Part shown: positions 33,985-43,318 of the stretch, in pieces
Layout: the number at the start of each line of letters is the position of its first letter
Numbering within the stretch: the stretch's first letter is position 1
Assembly (NCBI RefSeq): GCF_004791025.1
Contig: NZ_SRUO01000010.1
Coordinates: forward strand, 124,001-188,000
Origin: Mesorhizobium sp. M4B.F.Ca.ET.203.01.1.1
GTDB lineage: Bacteria; Pseudomonadota; Alphaproteobacteria; Rhizobiales; Rhizobiaceae
Direction of reading: 5' to 3'
Length of the DNA stretch: 64,000 nt
The notes under the pieces: generated by a model
The model's input: only the letters and a program-made list of their open reading frames with translations
Databases searched by the model: none
Told to the model about the DNA's origin: nothing
Made by a program: the position numbers and the translations under genes

Positions 33985-35516
33985 TAGGCGTTTTCCGTGT
34001 TGAGCAGCCGCACCGGGGTCAGGAACAGGATCCTGAGATCGAACAGCAGCGACCAGTTCTCGATGTAATAGAGGTCGTATTCGGTGCGCATGCGGATCTT
34101 CTCATTGGTGTCCATCTCGCCGCGCCAGCCATTGATCTGCGCCCAGCCGGTGACGCCGGGCTTGACCTTGTGGCGGGCGAAATAGCCGTCGACCACCTCG
34201 TTGTAGAGAAGGTTGTGCGACTGGGCGGCGATCGCATGCGGACGCGGACCGATCAGCGACAGCGAGCCGAACAGCGAATTGAAGAACTGCGGCAGCTCGT
34301 CGATCGAGGTCTTGCGGATGAAGCGGCCGACGCGGGTGACGCGCGGATCGTTCTTGGTCACCGTCTGCTTGGCGGTCGGGTCCGAGCGGTCGGTGTACAT
34401 CGAACGGAACTTGTAGACCTCGATGACCTCGTTGTTGAAGCCGTGCCGCTTCTGCTTGAACAGCACCGGCCCCTTGCTGTCGAGCTTGATGGCGATCGCC
34501 GTCGCCAGCATGACCGGCGAGAAGACGATGATGCCGATGATCGAGAACAGGATGTCGAAGGCGCGCTTCGCGACCGAATCCCAGTCGTTGATCGGCTTGT
34601 CGAATATGTCGAGCATCGGCACCGAGCCGATGTAGGAATAGGCGCGCGGGCGGAATTGCAGCGCGTTCGAATGCGCCGACAGCCGGATGTCGACTGGCAG
34701 CACCCACAGCTTCTTCAGCAGCTGCAGCACGCGCGATTCGGCGGTCAGCGGCAGCGACACGATCAGCATGTCGATGCGGGCAATGCGCGCGAAGTCGATC
34801 AGCTCGGAAATGTTGCCGAGCTTGGGATAGCCGGCGACGATCGGCGGCGAGCGCTTGTCGCCGCGATCGTCGAAGATGCCGCAGATGCGGATGTCGTTGT
34901 AGGGCTGCCTCTCGACCGAGCGGATCAGCATCTCGGCCGACTTACCGCCACCGACGATGACGGCGCGCCGCTCCATGCGTCCGTCGCGGGCCCAGCGCCG
35001 GATCAGGTTGGACATCACCAGCCTGAGGCCGAAGATAAGCACGAAGCCGACGACAAACCAGGTGCCGAACAGGAGGCGCGAGTAATCCTCCGAAATCTTC
35101 ATGATGAAGGCCGTCAGCGCCATCAGCGCGTAAGTGCCGGCCCAGACCAGGAGCACGCGGCCAAAATTGGCGATCGGCCGCATCAGGGCCGAGACCTGGT
35201 AGCTGTCGGTGACGTCGAGCAGCACCACCGCCAGGAACGAGGCCGCGGCGATCGTCAGCGGGTACTGCCAGGCGAGATATTTGAAGAAGCCGACATAGTA
35301 GACATAGACGCAGAGACCCGACAGGAACAGCAGCGCGAACTCGACCATGCGCAGCACGCCGCTGACCATGATCGGCGACATCGTATCGCGCCGGTATTGC
35401 GAGGCGACCTGGCGCGCCACATCGTTGAGGCTGCTCGATGCTTCGCTCGGGGCAGGGCCGTCGAATTTGCGTACCGCGTCCATGGAAAAGCGGTGTGCGG
35501 GGTCGATCTCGTTCAT
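33981..35516 (-). CDS. Undecaprenyl-phosphate glucose phosphotransferase (WcaJ/ExoY-type)
   Basis: 511 residues. Five N-terminal membrane segments with a CoA-binding-like domain in the middle (VIVGGGKSAEMLIRSVE). The C-terminal bacterial sugar transferase domain runs from about residue 315 with KRAFDILFSIIGIIVFSPVM, PVLFKQKRHGFNNEVIEVYK, RKTSIDELPQFFNSLFG and GVTGWAQINGWRG. It transfers hexose-1-phosphate to undecaprenyl phosphate, starting EPS repeat synthesis at the inner membrane. The long form with five membrane segments is WcaJ-like. Confidence 0.92.
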   Translation of the reverse strand: MNEIDPAHRFSMDAVRKFDGPAPSEASSSLNDVARQVASQYRRDTMSPIMVSGVLRMVEFALLFLSGLCVYVYYVGFFKYLAWQYPLTIAAASFLAVVLLDVTDSYQVSALMRPIANFGRVLLVWAGTYALMALTAFIMKISEDYSRLLFGTWFVVGFVLIFGLRLVMSNLIRRWARDGRMERRAVIVGGGKSAEMLIRSVERQPYNDIRICGIFDDRGDKRSPPIVAGYPKLGNISELIDFARIARIDMLIVSLPLTAESRVLQLLKKLWVLPVDIRLSAHSNALQFRPRAYSYIGSVPMLDIFDKPINDWDSVAKRAFDILFSIIGIIVFSPVMLATAIAIKLDSKGPVLFKQKRHGFNNEVIEVYKFRSMYTDRSDPTAKQTVTKNDPRVTRVGRFIRKTSIDELPQFFNSLFGSLSLIGPRPHAIAAQSHNLLYNEVVDGYFARHKVKPGVTGWAQINGWRGEMDTNEKIRMRTEYDLYYIENWSLLFDLRILFLTPVRLLNTENAY

Positions 35517-35667
35517 TGGATTGTCCGCGGGCTTCGCTCAGCTGAATAGCAAAAGAGAGCTAAGAAACCCTTGAGACAACCGATGGCTTTGAAGCGGTTG
35601 CCACCCAGCGTTGAGGAAAAGGGCGCTGATCGGCGTGAAAAATACTTGAGATCAAGCCGACCACGCT

Positions 35668-36810
35668 CTAGCGCCGAAGCGCGGCAAAATAGGCCTTCTC
35701 GATCTCCGCCGCCATGACGTCGGCGCCGAAGCGTGCCTTGAGGTCGGGCGCCCCGGGCATCAGGCGCTGGTAGGCGCCGAGATCGGCTAGCGCGTCGCTC
35801 AGCCTGTCGCCGAGCTGGTTCGGGTCGGGCCGGATCAAGGCGCGGGAGGTTTCGCCGAAAATTTCCGGAATGCCGCCGACAGCGGTGGCAATCATCGGCT
35901 TGCCGGCGGCCAGCGTCTCCAGCACGATATAGGGCATGGCCTCGGCGCGGGATGGCACGACGATCAGCTCCGCCAGCGTGAAGGCGTCCCTGGCCGGCAT
36001 CGGCGGCAGGAAGCGGACATGGCCGTCGAGGCCGAGCCGTTTCACCTGTTCGTGGTATCGCGGCAGGTCGTCGCCATCGCCGACCATCACGGCGCTCAAG
36101 CGTCGGCCAAGCCTGTTGCCGGCCAGCGCCAGCGCATCGATGAAGATGTCGGGACCCTTGAGGTCGCGCATCATGCCGATATAGAGCAGGTCGGCCGCGT
36201 CGGGCACGCTCCCCACCGGTTCGAACTCGACCGCGCGCAGGCCATTGTAGACCAGCGTGTTGGGGATGGGTGGTTCGCCCACCTTCCTGCGCCAGGTGCG
36301 GCGCTCGTAGTCGGAGACGAACAGCAGGCAGTCGGTGAAGCGCGCCATGAAGCGCTCCAGCGCGAAGAACAGCTTTCCGGTGGCCGTGGTTTCGTCATAG
36401 TGGAGGGAGCCGCCATGCGGCGAATAAAGGCGGGCTACGCGAGACCTGGATACCCGCAACAATGAGCCGAACAGCCGGGCATAGGCGCCACCCTTGGCGC
36501 CGTGCCCGTGCAGCACGTCCGGCCGCAATTCCTTGATGATTCGGTAGGTGCGCCAGGCCGAGGCGAGGTCGCCCGGCCCGACATGGCGCTGCATCGGCGT
36601 GCGATGGATGCCGAGCGCCAGGCTGTCCGTCATGCCCTCGAACAGCCGTTCCTCGAATTCGCCACCGGTGGTCGAGTCGCAGACAATGCCGACTGAGTGA
36701 CCCGAAGCGATCTGCGCCTCGGTCAGGTCGCGCACGTGCCGGAATATCCCGCCGACGGGTGAGCGAAAGCAATGGACGATCCGCAATTGGTTCGCCACGT
36801 TGGTTGTCAA
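35668..36810 (-). CDS. Glycosyltransferase, family 4
   Basis: About 380 residues, GT-B fold. N-terminal substrate half with GGIFRHVRDLTEAQ. C-terminal nucleotide-sugar half with LLYIGMMRDLKGPDIFIDAL and the family-4 site VPSRAEAMPYIVLETLAAGK, including the EX7E-type glutamates. It adds a sugar to the growing lipid-linked unit; donor unknown. The TTG at 36810 overlaps the stop of the OPX gene (TTGA); GTG at 36798 is an alternative. Confidence 0.9.
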   Translation of the reverse strand: MTTNVANQLRIVHCFRSPVGGIFRHVRDLTEAQIASGHSVGIVCDSTTGGEFEERLFEGMTDSLALGIHRTPMQRHVGPGDLASAWRTYRIIKELRPDVLHGHGAKGGAYARLFGSLLRVSRSRVARLYSPHGGSLHYDETTATGKLFFALERFMARFTDCLLFVSDYERRTWRRKVGEPPIPNTLVYNGLRAVEFEPVGSVPDAADLLYIGMMRDLKGPDIFIDALALAGNRLGRRLSAVMVGDGDDLPRYHEQVKRLGLDGHVRFLPPMPARDAFTLAELIVVPSRAEAMPYIVLETLAAGKPMIATAVGGIPEIFGETSRALIRPDPNQLGDRLSDALADLGAYQRLMPGAPDLKARFGADVMAAEIEKAYFAALRR

Positions 36811-37370
36811 AACAGCCGTTCGCGGACGTAGACGGTATCGCCGGGCAGCAGCGGATCGGATGTGACCACCCGTCCGGTCATTACCTTGCCGTTGATGTCG
36901 CGGGTGATGTCGACGCTTTCCTGGTTGGCGCGCGGCGAGAAGCCGCCGGCGATCGCGATCGCCTTTTGCACCGTCAGGCCCGGCACATAGGAATACTGGC
37001 CGGCAGCACCCACTTCACCCATGACGAAGATCGGCCGGTAGCGGTCGATCTCGACCGAGACATCGGGATCGCGCAGATAGCCTTGCCGCAATTTGTCGGC
37101 GATTTCCTTCTCGAGCTGCTGGGCGGTGTGGCCGCGCGCCGGCACGGCGCCGACCAGCGGCAAGGACATGTAGCCGGACTGGTCGACACTGTAGGTGTTG
37201 GTCAGGCCGTCCTGCTCGAAGACCGTGACGCGGACGCGGTCGCCGGCGCCGAGTCGGTAGGGCTGGTCGAGCACCTCATGAAAGGCCGCCGGCGTCGGCC
37301 GGTAGCTTGAGCAGCCGGCGAGCATCGACACGGCAAGCAGAGCACGAAAGAGGGAGGCAGTGCTTTTCAT
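36807..37370 (-). CDS. Polysaccharide export lipoprotein (OPX/Wza-like)
   Basis: 187 residues. A lipoprotein signal peptide ends LAGCSS. The Poly_export domain follows (YRLGAGDRVRVTVFEQDGL), then a SLBB-type segment (VMGEVGAAGQYSYVPGLTV). It is short compared with Wza, lacking the C-terminal outer-membrane helix region, like ExoF/group-3 OPX proteins. It carries EPS through the periplasm or outer membrane with the co-polymerase encoded divergently at 37633. Confidence 0.9.
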   Translation of the reverse strand: MKSTASLFRALLAVSMLAGCSSYRPTPAAFHEVLDQPYRLGAGDRVRVTVFEQDGLTNTYSVDQSGYMSLPLVGAVPARGHTAQQLEKEIADKLRQGYLRDPDVSVEIDRYRPIFVMGEVGAAGQYSYVPGLTVQKAIAIAGGFSPRANQESVDITRDINGKVMTGRVVTSDPLLPGDTVYVRERLF

Positions 37371-37632
37371 GGCCGGTCACGAACCTTCATCGCTGGCCGC
37401 CATATGTTGCGGCAAACCCCAGGGAACGGAATCCGTTATCGTCCTGTTAGGGTTAATGGCCGGTAAAGGTTTGCCGTCCGCGGCGGCGGCGGTCGTCAAA
37501 AAGCGTAGCTATTCTACTGTCTTTGCTGAATGTTCTTCAGTCGTCTCTAATAGGGGTTCGTACTGATCTTAACGGCTGAGTTACCATAGTTGTTTACGGT
37601 CCATCCTAGACTCAAAGTTCGGAGCAGGATGC
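37371..37632. promoter_or_regulatory. Divergent EPS control region
   Basis: 262 bases separate the OPX-led minus-strand operon from the co-polymerase gene. The half nearest the co-polymerase (37500-37610) is clearly AT-richer than the rest of the locus. Both promoters should lie here; I see no confident -35/-10 pair or named operator. Confidence 0.45.
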
Positions 37633-39807
37633 ATGTCCGTTCAGTCCGCGGCCGCAGACGTCGATGTCGATCTCAGGCAGCTCTTCGCCAGTCTGGCGAG
37701 GAACTGGCTGCGCATCCTGGTCGTTGCGCTCGCCGTCACCGGTCTGGCCTTCGCTTTCGCCTGGCTCGCCACGCCGCACTATAAGGCTGAGACGAAGCTG
37801 CTGATCGAAACCCGCGAATCGGTCTTCACCCGGCCTGACGGCACCAGCAACGACAGCGAGAAGCCGATTCTCGATGAGCAGGGCGTGGCCAGCCAGGTCG
37901 AGGTCATCGCCTCGACAGACATCCTCAAGCAGGTGGCCGCCAAGCTCAACCTGTCGCGGCTGCCCGAGTTCGACGAGGCGGCCAAGATGTCGGCGCTCAG
38001 ACGGCTGTTGGTCATCGTCGGGCTGAAAAGCGACCCCAACGAAATCCCGCCGGAAGAGCGCGTGCTGAAGAAGATGCGCGAGAAGCTCAACGTGTACAGC
38101 GTTGAAAAATCTCGCGTTATCGTCATCGAGTTTTCTTCTGAGGATCCTCGGCTCGCCGCCGACATTCCGAACGCCATCGCCGACACCTACATTTCCGTCC
38201 AGGGCAACGCCAAGCTGGAATCGAACGCCGCCGCCACCGACTGGCTGGCGCCTGAGATCGCCGACCTGTCGAAGCGGGTCAAGGATGCCGAGGCCAAGGT
38301 CGCCGACTTCCGCGCCCAATCGGATCTGCTGATGGGCGGCAACAATGCGGTGCTGGCCACCCAGCAGCTTTCCGAACTGTCCACCGAACTGTCGCGGGTG
38401 CGCGCCAATCGCGCCGCCGCCGAGGCGACCGCCGACAGCGTGCGCAAGGCGCTGCAAAGCGGCGGTTCGCTGGACGCGGTGCCGGAAGTGCTGAACTCCG
38501 ACCTGATCCAGCGCCTGCGCGAGCGGCAGGTCGAGCTTCGGGCCAACATCGCCGACCTCTCCACCACCTTGCTCGACAATCATCCCCGCATCCGCGCCCT
38601 GAAATCGCAGCTTGCCGATCTCGACGGCCAGATTCGCAACGAGGCGCAAAAGATCATGAAGGGCCTGGCGACTCAGGCGCAGACGGCCCAGGCGCGCGAG
38701 AACCAGCTCCTCGGCGACGTCAACACGCTGAAGGCCGCATCGGCGCGCGCCGGCGAGCAGCAGGTCGAGCTCGACGCGCTGCAGCGCGACGCCAACGCCC
38801 AGCGCCAGCTGCTCGAATCCTACATGACCCGCTATCGCGAGGCGTCCTCGCGCAGCGACCGTAACTATCTGCCGGTCGATGCGCGCATCTTCTCGCGCGC
38901 CGTGACGCCGTCGGAGCCGTATTTCCCGAAGATCGTGCCGATCGTCGGCGCCGCCTTCGTCGCCTCGCTGCTTCTGATGGCGATCGCGACGCTTCTTGGG
39001 GAATTGTTCTCGGGCCGCGCCATGCGCCCGGCCGCCGGCGCCCGCTTCGGGCGAATCGAGCAGGTCGAGATGCCGGTTGCCCGCGTCGAGCCGGCACTTG
39101 TCGATGCCGGGCTGGCCAGGGATCGCCTGGCTGATCGAGAGGTTCAGCCGGAGGCCGCCACCGCAGCGGACGCACTGGACGAAAGCGCCGCGCCGAAACC
39201 CTCGGCGCTGGGCGAGATCGACATCGAGAAGGCGGCGGAGAAGCTGATCGCCTCGGGTGCCGCGCGGGCCATATTCGTGTCGCCGGAAGGCGACGAGGCC
39301 GCCGCTTCGGCCGTGCTGGTGGCGCGCGAGGTCTCGGACGCCGGCCTGCGCGTGCTGCTGCTCGACCTCACCGCTTCGGGCGCCGCCTCGCGACCAATGC
39401 TGGACAGCGCGCTTTTCCCGGGGATCACCGATCTGCTTGCCTCCGAGGCGCAGTTCAGCGACGTCATCCACGCCGATCTCTACTCGGACTGCCACGTGAT
39501 CCCGGTCGGCACCGCCGATCCTGCCCGCGCCATGCGCGCCGCCGACCGGCTGCCGATCATCATGCAGTCGCTGACCACCGCCTACGACCTTGTCGTGGTC
39601 GAATGCGGCCCGGCCGACGCGCAAGGCATCAGCCGGCTGGCGGGCGAGGCGACAGAGGTCTTCCTCTCGATGCTGGAGGCGGACGACGAGGTGACACAGG
39701 CCGCGGTCAAGCTGATCGAGAACGGCTATCCCGAGCTTACCTTGGTGACGCCGCTCGGCCACGAGTCGCCGGGAACGCCGGTCCCGGGACGGCGCACGGC
39801 GGCATAA
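37633..39807 (+). CDS. Wzz/ExoP-type polysaccharide co-polymerase with degenerate tyrosine-kinase domain
   Basis: 724 residues. Wzz domain with membrane helices at about 22-44 and 435-460 flanking a long periplasmic coiled-coil (TELSRVRANRAAAEATADSV). The cytoplasmic part (about 540-705) has the BY-kinase fold outline (VLLLDLTASG, DLVVVECGPADAQG). At residues 550-559, where a Walker A P-loop should be, it reads SPEGDEAAAS, lacking GKS/T. Walker B also departs from DTPP-like sequence, and there is no terminal tyrosine cluster. It probably sets EPS chain length without autophosphorylation. Confidence 0.87.
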   Translation: MSVQSAAADVDVDLRQLFASLARNWLRILVVALAVTGLAFAFAWLATPHYKAETKLLIETRESVFTRPDGTSNDSEKPILDEQGVASQVEVIASTDILKQVAAKLNLSRLPEFDEAAKMSALRRLLVIVGLKSDPNEIPPEERVLKKMREKLNVYSVEKSRVIVIEFSSEDPRLAADIPNAIADTYISVQGNAKLESNAAATDWLAPEIADLSKRVKDAEAKVADFRAQSDLLMGGNNAVLATQQLSELSTELSRVRANRAAAEATADSVRKALQSGGSLDAVPEVLNSDLIQRLRERQVELRANIADLSTTLLDNHPRIRALKSQLADLDGQIRNEAQKIMKGLATQAQTAQARENQLLGDVNTLKAASARAGEQQVELDALQRDANAQRQLLESYMTRYREASSRSDRNYLPVDARIFSRAVTPSEPYFPKIVPIVGAAFVASLLLMAIATLLGELFSGRAMRPAAGARFGRIEQVEMPVARVEPALVDAGLARDRLADREVQPEAATAADALDESAAPKPSALGEIDIEKAAEKLIASGAARAIFVSPEGDEAAASAVLVAREVSDAGLRVLLLDLTASGAASRPMLDSALFPGITDLLASEAQFSDVIHADLYSDCHVIPVGTADPARAMRAADRLPIIMQSLTTAYDLVVVECGPADAQGISRLAGEATEVFLSMLEADDEVTQAAVKLIENGYPELTLVTPLGHESPGTPVPGRRTAA

Positions 39808-39870
39808 GACAGGGATCTGCTCCGGCCGCCCGCCGGCGCAGAGCTCCACGATCCCAGCGCTTCTATATGG

Positions 39871-41097
39871 CTAGCTGTCGTCCTCGCTCGCAGGGGCCGC
39901 CTGTCCGGCGGCCTTGCGGCGCAGCATCTTGGTCAGCTTCCAGATGAGCGGGCTGTTCTTGATGAAGGCCTTTATCCGTGCGCCCTGCCGCATCGCCAGC
40001 GCCAGCGCGCGGCCTTTCAGCGTCAACGGCGCCATCACCTCGAAATGCTGCGTCTCGACATCGCACCAGAGCCGCTTATAGGGCTCGTCGCCGACCGAGA
40101 AGTCATAGACGGCGAAGCCCGTTTCGCAGGCTTCCTGGATGTTGTCGAAGAACAGGAAGTCGCCGGGGCTGGTGAAGGCGAGATCATCCTCGGCGATCGC
40201 CCCGAACTCGCAGATCAGGCGCTTGCCCGACAGGCTCGATCCGGTGACGGCGCGCAACTTGCCGGCGACCTCAAGCCCGTGCAGCACGAAGGATGGTTTT
40301 GTTTCGGCCAGCGCTTCGCTGAACAAGGCGCGAAAGAAGGCACGAACTTCCGGCTCGCCGAAGACATTGGCGATGCCCATCTTGCGGAAGCGGACCTCCT
40401 TCATTTCGAGGAAGGCATCGAGCAGCCTGTCCACATCCTCGCGCGTGCGCGCCTCGATGCGGCGGAAGACACCGACCGCCTCGAATTTGCGCGTCTGCGA
40501 ACGGTGCTTCTTGCGCTTGCGCTTGCCGCTGGCGCGCGCCAGCAAGGCGTCGAAGCCGCCGTCGAGATCGACGCCGAGCGATAGATTCGGGCTCGGAAAA
40601 TGGGGCAGGGCGGCGAGCGGATTGGCGGCGCCGTCAAGGTCGGGCAGCAGCCGCTCCAGCGAGATCAGGTCGATGTCGGGCCGTGCCCTGGCGATGCCCG
40701 CCAGCATCGAACGCATCGCCGCGGCGTTGGCCATTGGCAGCCAGCCCGGTGCGACGGCGGCGAAATTGCCGTTGGCATGGCGGCCGCCCATGAAGCGGGC
40801 GACGCGGAATGGTCCACGACGAACGACTTCAAGGGCCAGCGCAAGCACCGGCTCGTCTTCCATATGGAGTGCCGCGACGACAATGTCGGGATGAACCGCT
40901 CGCGCCCAGTTGCGGATCCAGCCGTCACTTTGCGCCGGCGCAAACAGCGCAGAACCGCAGAATCCCGCATAAGTTGCAAGCGCCGCAGCGTCGCCGACGG
41001 TAACCGACAGGCCGGCCTGACCGACCGGCGAGGTGCGTGGCGACGTCTCGCTCGCGGCCAGCCGATTGCCGTCAAATGACGCGCTAGCGTCAACCAT
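39871..41097 (-). CDS. GNAT-family acetyltransferase, CelD/BcsL type
   Basis: 408 residues with two GNAT-like halves. The second (about 190-345) contains KRKRKKHRSQTRKFEAVG, then FLEMKEVRFRKMG and YDFSVGDEPYKRLWC, matching the BcsL/CelD group linked to cellulose and EPS modification. It likely acylates the polysaccharide or a precursor. It converges on the co-polymerase gene and diverges from the deacetylase gene. Confidence 0.85.
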   Translation of the reverse strand: MVDASASFDGNRLAASETSPRTSPVGQAGLSVTVGDAAALATYAGFCGSALFAPAQSDGWIRNWARAVHPDIVVAALHMEDEPVLALALEVVRRGPFRVARFMGGRHANGNFAAVAPGWLPMANAAAMRSMLAGIARARPDIDLISLERLLPDLDGAANPLAALPHFPSPNLSLGVDLDGGFDALLARASGKRKRKKHRSQTRKFEAVGVFRRIEARTREDVDRLLDAFLEMKEVRFRKMGIANVFGEPEVRAFFRALFSEALAETKPSFVLHGLEVAGKLRAVTGSSLSGKRLICEFGAIAEDDLAFTSPGDFLFFDNIQEACETGFAVYDFSVGDEPYKRLWCDVETQHFEVMAPLTLKGRALALAMRQGARIKAFIKNSPLIWKLTKMLRRKAAGQAAPASEDDS

Positions 41098-41188
41098 ACC
41101 TCAATCCTTAAGGCGTATTGGTCCCAGTCAGGGGGTACGCGTGGGCGCGTTCCGTGCTTGGATGAGCCTAGGCGCAAAAGGTGAAGGA

Positions 41189-42247
41189 ATGATCGACGGG
41201 GGCGAGGCAATCCGGAAACTGGCGCTGAACCTCGCCCGCTACACCGGCCTTGCGCCACTGGCGAAGCCGTTTGTCGGCGGCATCGGCGCCATTCTGATGC
41301 TGCACCGGGTCACCGCGACGCCGGAGAAGCCGAACGGCGTCAACCGTCACCTGAACATTGCGCCCGGCTTCCTCGATGCCCTCATCGCCGACATGAAGGC
41401 CGAAGGCTACGCCTTCGTTTCGCTGGACGAGGCGATCGAACGCGTCGCGTGCGGCGGCAAGGGCGGCCAGTTCGCCACCATCACCGCCGACGACGCCTAT
41501 CGCGACAACATGACCGAAGCGTTGCCGGTGCTGGAAAAGCACGGCGCACCCATCACCATCTATGTCGCGCCCGGCCTGATCGACGGCGCCGCCGACCTCT
41601 GGTGGGACGTGATCGAGGATATCGTCAACGCGCGCGACCGGCTGACGCTGCCGACCCCCAACGGCTCGGTGACGATCGATTGCTCGACCCGCGGCAAGAA
41701 ACTCCAGGCCAACGCTCGCCTGCATGGCTGGCTGACGGTGGAGGTGCGCGAGGAAGACCAGCGAGCGACGCTGCGCGAATTTGCGCGCGTGAACGGCATC
41801 GATCTGGCGACAAAGCGCCCGAGCACGCTGATGAGCTGGGACGAGATCCGGGCCATGTCCGGGCACGGGCTGGTGACGATCGGCGCTCACACCGTCAACC
41901 ATCTCAACCTGAAACGGCTTTCGGAGGCCGACGCGCGGCATGAGATCGGCGATGTCCGGCGCATATTGCTGGAAAAGCTCGGCCAGGAGCCGCGCCATCT
42001 TGCCTATCCCTATGGCTATGCCAGCGCCGTCGGCTGCCGCGAAGTGGGCTTTGCCCGCGATGCCGGCTACGTCTCGGCGGTGACGACGCGCCATGGCGTG
42101 CTGCGCGCCGAGCATGCCGGCTTCCTGCATGCCTTGCCGCGCATCTCGGTCAATGGCCGCTACCAGAGCGTCGCCCATATCCGCACAATGCTGTCGGGCG
42201 TGACGACGCCGCTCGCCAATGCCGGCAAAATGGTGGTGACGATCTAG
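41189..42247 (+). CDS. Polysaccharide deacetylase (NodB-homology)
   Basis: 352 residues from ATG 41189. NodB-like barrel: ILMLHRVTA, then FATITADDAYRDNMTEALPV, where the usual TFDDG reads TADDAY, and GAHTVNHLNLKRLSEADARH with the metal His pair. The catalytic Asp motif is slightly unusual but DD is retained. No signal peptide is seen, suggesting cytoplasmic action on lipid-linked units or an unannotated export route. AAGG lies 7 bases before the start; ATG 41162 is an alternative. Confidence 0.85.
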   Translation: MIDGGEAIRKLALNLARYTGLAPLAKPFVGGIGAILMLHRVTATPEKPNGVNRHLNIAPGFLDALIADMKAEGYAFVSLDEAIERVACGGKGGQFATITADDAYRDNMTEALPVLEKHGAPITIYVAPGLIDGAADLWWDVIEDIVNARDRLTLPTPNGSVTIDCSTRGKKLQANARLHGWLTVEVREEDQRATLREFARVNGIDLATKRPSTLMSWDEIRAMSGHGLVTIGAHTVNHLNLKRLSEADARHEIGDVRRILLEKLGQEPRHLAYPYGYASAVGCREVGFARDAGYVSAVTTRHGVLRAEHAGFLHALPRISVNGRYQSVAHIRTMLSGVTTPLANAGKMVVTI

Positions 42248-42386
42248 GTCTGTTGATATTCAGGTGAGGCCAGCCTGCAAACGGCGCTTTCCTGCGCTTC
42301 CTGTGCTCACGTACTCTAAGTACGCTCCGCTCCGGTTCTCGGAAATCACCGTTTTCGACTCGGCCTGACCTGAATCTCAACAGACC
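42247..42386. repeat. 140-bp MITE-like element with terminal inverted repeats
   Basis: The ends read GGTCTGTTGA and TCAACAGACC, a perfect 10-bp terminal inverted repeat. It extends imperfectly inward (ATTCAGGTGAGGCC against GGCCTGACCTGAAT). The interior holds GTACTCTAAGTAC and no ORF. Its left end starts exactly on the last base of the deacetylase stop codon. I recall very similar sequences as common mesorhizobial repeats. Confidence 0.8.
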
Positions 42387-42413
42387 TTGGCTGCCGCCGG
42401 TCGATCCTGCGGA

Positions 42414-42812
42414 TTATTTCCTGGCCTTGGACTTGTTCAGGCTCACAGCCGCGCGAACCAGCGCCTTCAGAGCCTCGGCGTTTATCGCATCGCCCTCGTG
42501 GAAATCGATGGCGCGCCTGGTGTTGCCCTCCAAGCTGGAGTTGAAGAGACCGGAGGGATCCTCCAAGGAAGCCCCCTTGGCGAAGGTCAGCTTGACCACG
42601 GCCTTGTAGGTCTCGCCCGTGCAGATCATGCCGGCGTCCTCCCAAACGGGAACGCCTCTCCATTTCCACTCCTCGACGACGTCGGGATCGGCCTCCTTGA
42701 TCAGGCCGCGGAGCTGGCTGAGCATCCAGCCCCTCCAGTCGCCCAACTCCTCGATCCTGGCGTCTATCAGCTGCGAAGGAGACTTGCTTTCCGGCGATGC
42801 GCTATTGTTCAT
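42414..42812 (-). CDS. DUF1801 domain protein
   Basis: 132 residues. WRGWMLSQLRGLIKEADPDV and VVEEWKWRGVPVWEDAGMIC fit the DUF1801/YdhG fold, as do the ends AVVKLTFAKGASL and LEGNTRRAIDFHEGD. Function of the family is unknown; similar proteins occur beside AHSA1/SRPBCC and VOC genes, as here. It precedes the MITE-like element. Confidence 0.85.
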   Translation of the reverse strand: MNNSASPESKSPSQLIDARIEELGDWRGWMLSQLRGLIKEADPDVVEEWKWRGVPVWEDAGMICTGETYKAVVKLTFAKGASLEDPSGLFNSSLEGNTRRAIDFHEGDAINAEALKALVRAAVSLNKSKARK

Positions 42813-42865
42813 GGTTGGCTGTCACTCCCTTCGTGTTGTTGTTGCGCCACGTAGCCGTCGTCCGG

Positions 42866-43312
42866 TCACATCCGTTCGCCGGGCAATCGGCTGGCCTGCT
42901 TCACCCATTCGGCGACCTGGGCTTCATCGACCTGATCGTCCTCGCGAATGTCGAGGTAGCGCGTTTCCTTGGTCCTGGACTCGCCTGGAGGCAGCGGGCT
43001 GAGCGACGTGCCGCGGAAGAAGGCGACCTTGACGTATTTCGCGAAGCAATGAACGCCGAGGAACCAACCTTGGCCCTCGACCCCGTAAAGCGGCGAGTTC
43101 CATTTGACCGCCTTCTCGACGCCGGGGACGGCGCGCGCGATGAGCGCATCGAGACGGCGGCCGACATCGCGCTTCCACCCCGGCATGGCGGCAATATAGG
43201 CCTGCACCGGGGCGTCGCCATAGCCCTTGGCGATCTGCGGGTTGCCGCCTGAAAGCAGGACCGGCTCTGTGCCGGCCCGCTTGGCGTTCGATTGTCCACG
43301 CGTCTTCGCCAT
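42866..43312 (-). CDS. DUF1801 domain protein
   Basis: 148 residues. AYIAAMPGWKRDVGRRLDAL, AVKWNSPLYGVEGQGWFLGV and KYVKVAFFRGTSLSPLPPGE are typical DUF1801. It is a second member beside the one at 42414, but the two are divergent, so this is not a recent tandem duplication. Probably co-transcribed with the neighbouring minus-strand genes. Confidence 0.87.
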   Translation of the reverse strand: MAKTRGQSNAKRAGTEPVLLSGGNPQIAKGYGDAPVQAYIAAMPGWKRDVGRRLDALIARAVPGVEKAVKWNSPLYGVEGQGWFLGVHCFAKYVKVAFFRGTSLSPLPPGESRTKETRYLDIREDDQVDEAQVAEWVKQASRLPGERM

Positions 43313-43318
43313 CCGTCC

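Noticed and set aside
37612..39849. A 745-codon open frame antisense to the co-polymerase gene, and similar long antisense frames elsewhere
   Set aside because: High GC content keeps antisense frames open. The translation is rich in Arg, Gly, Asp and His with no domain, while the sense frame has clear families.
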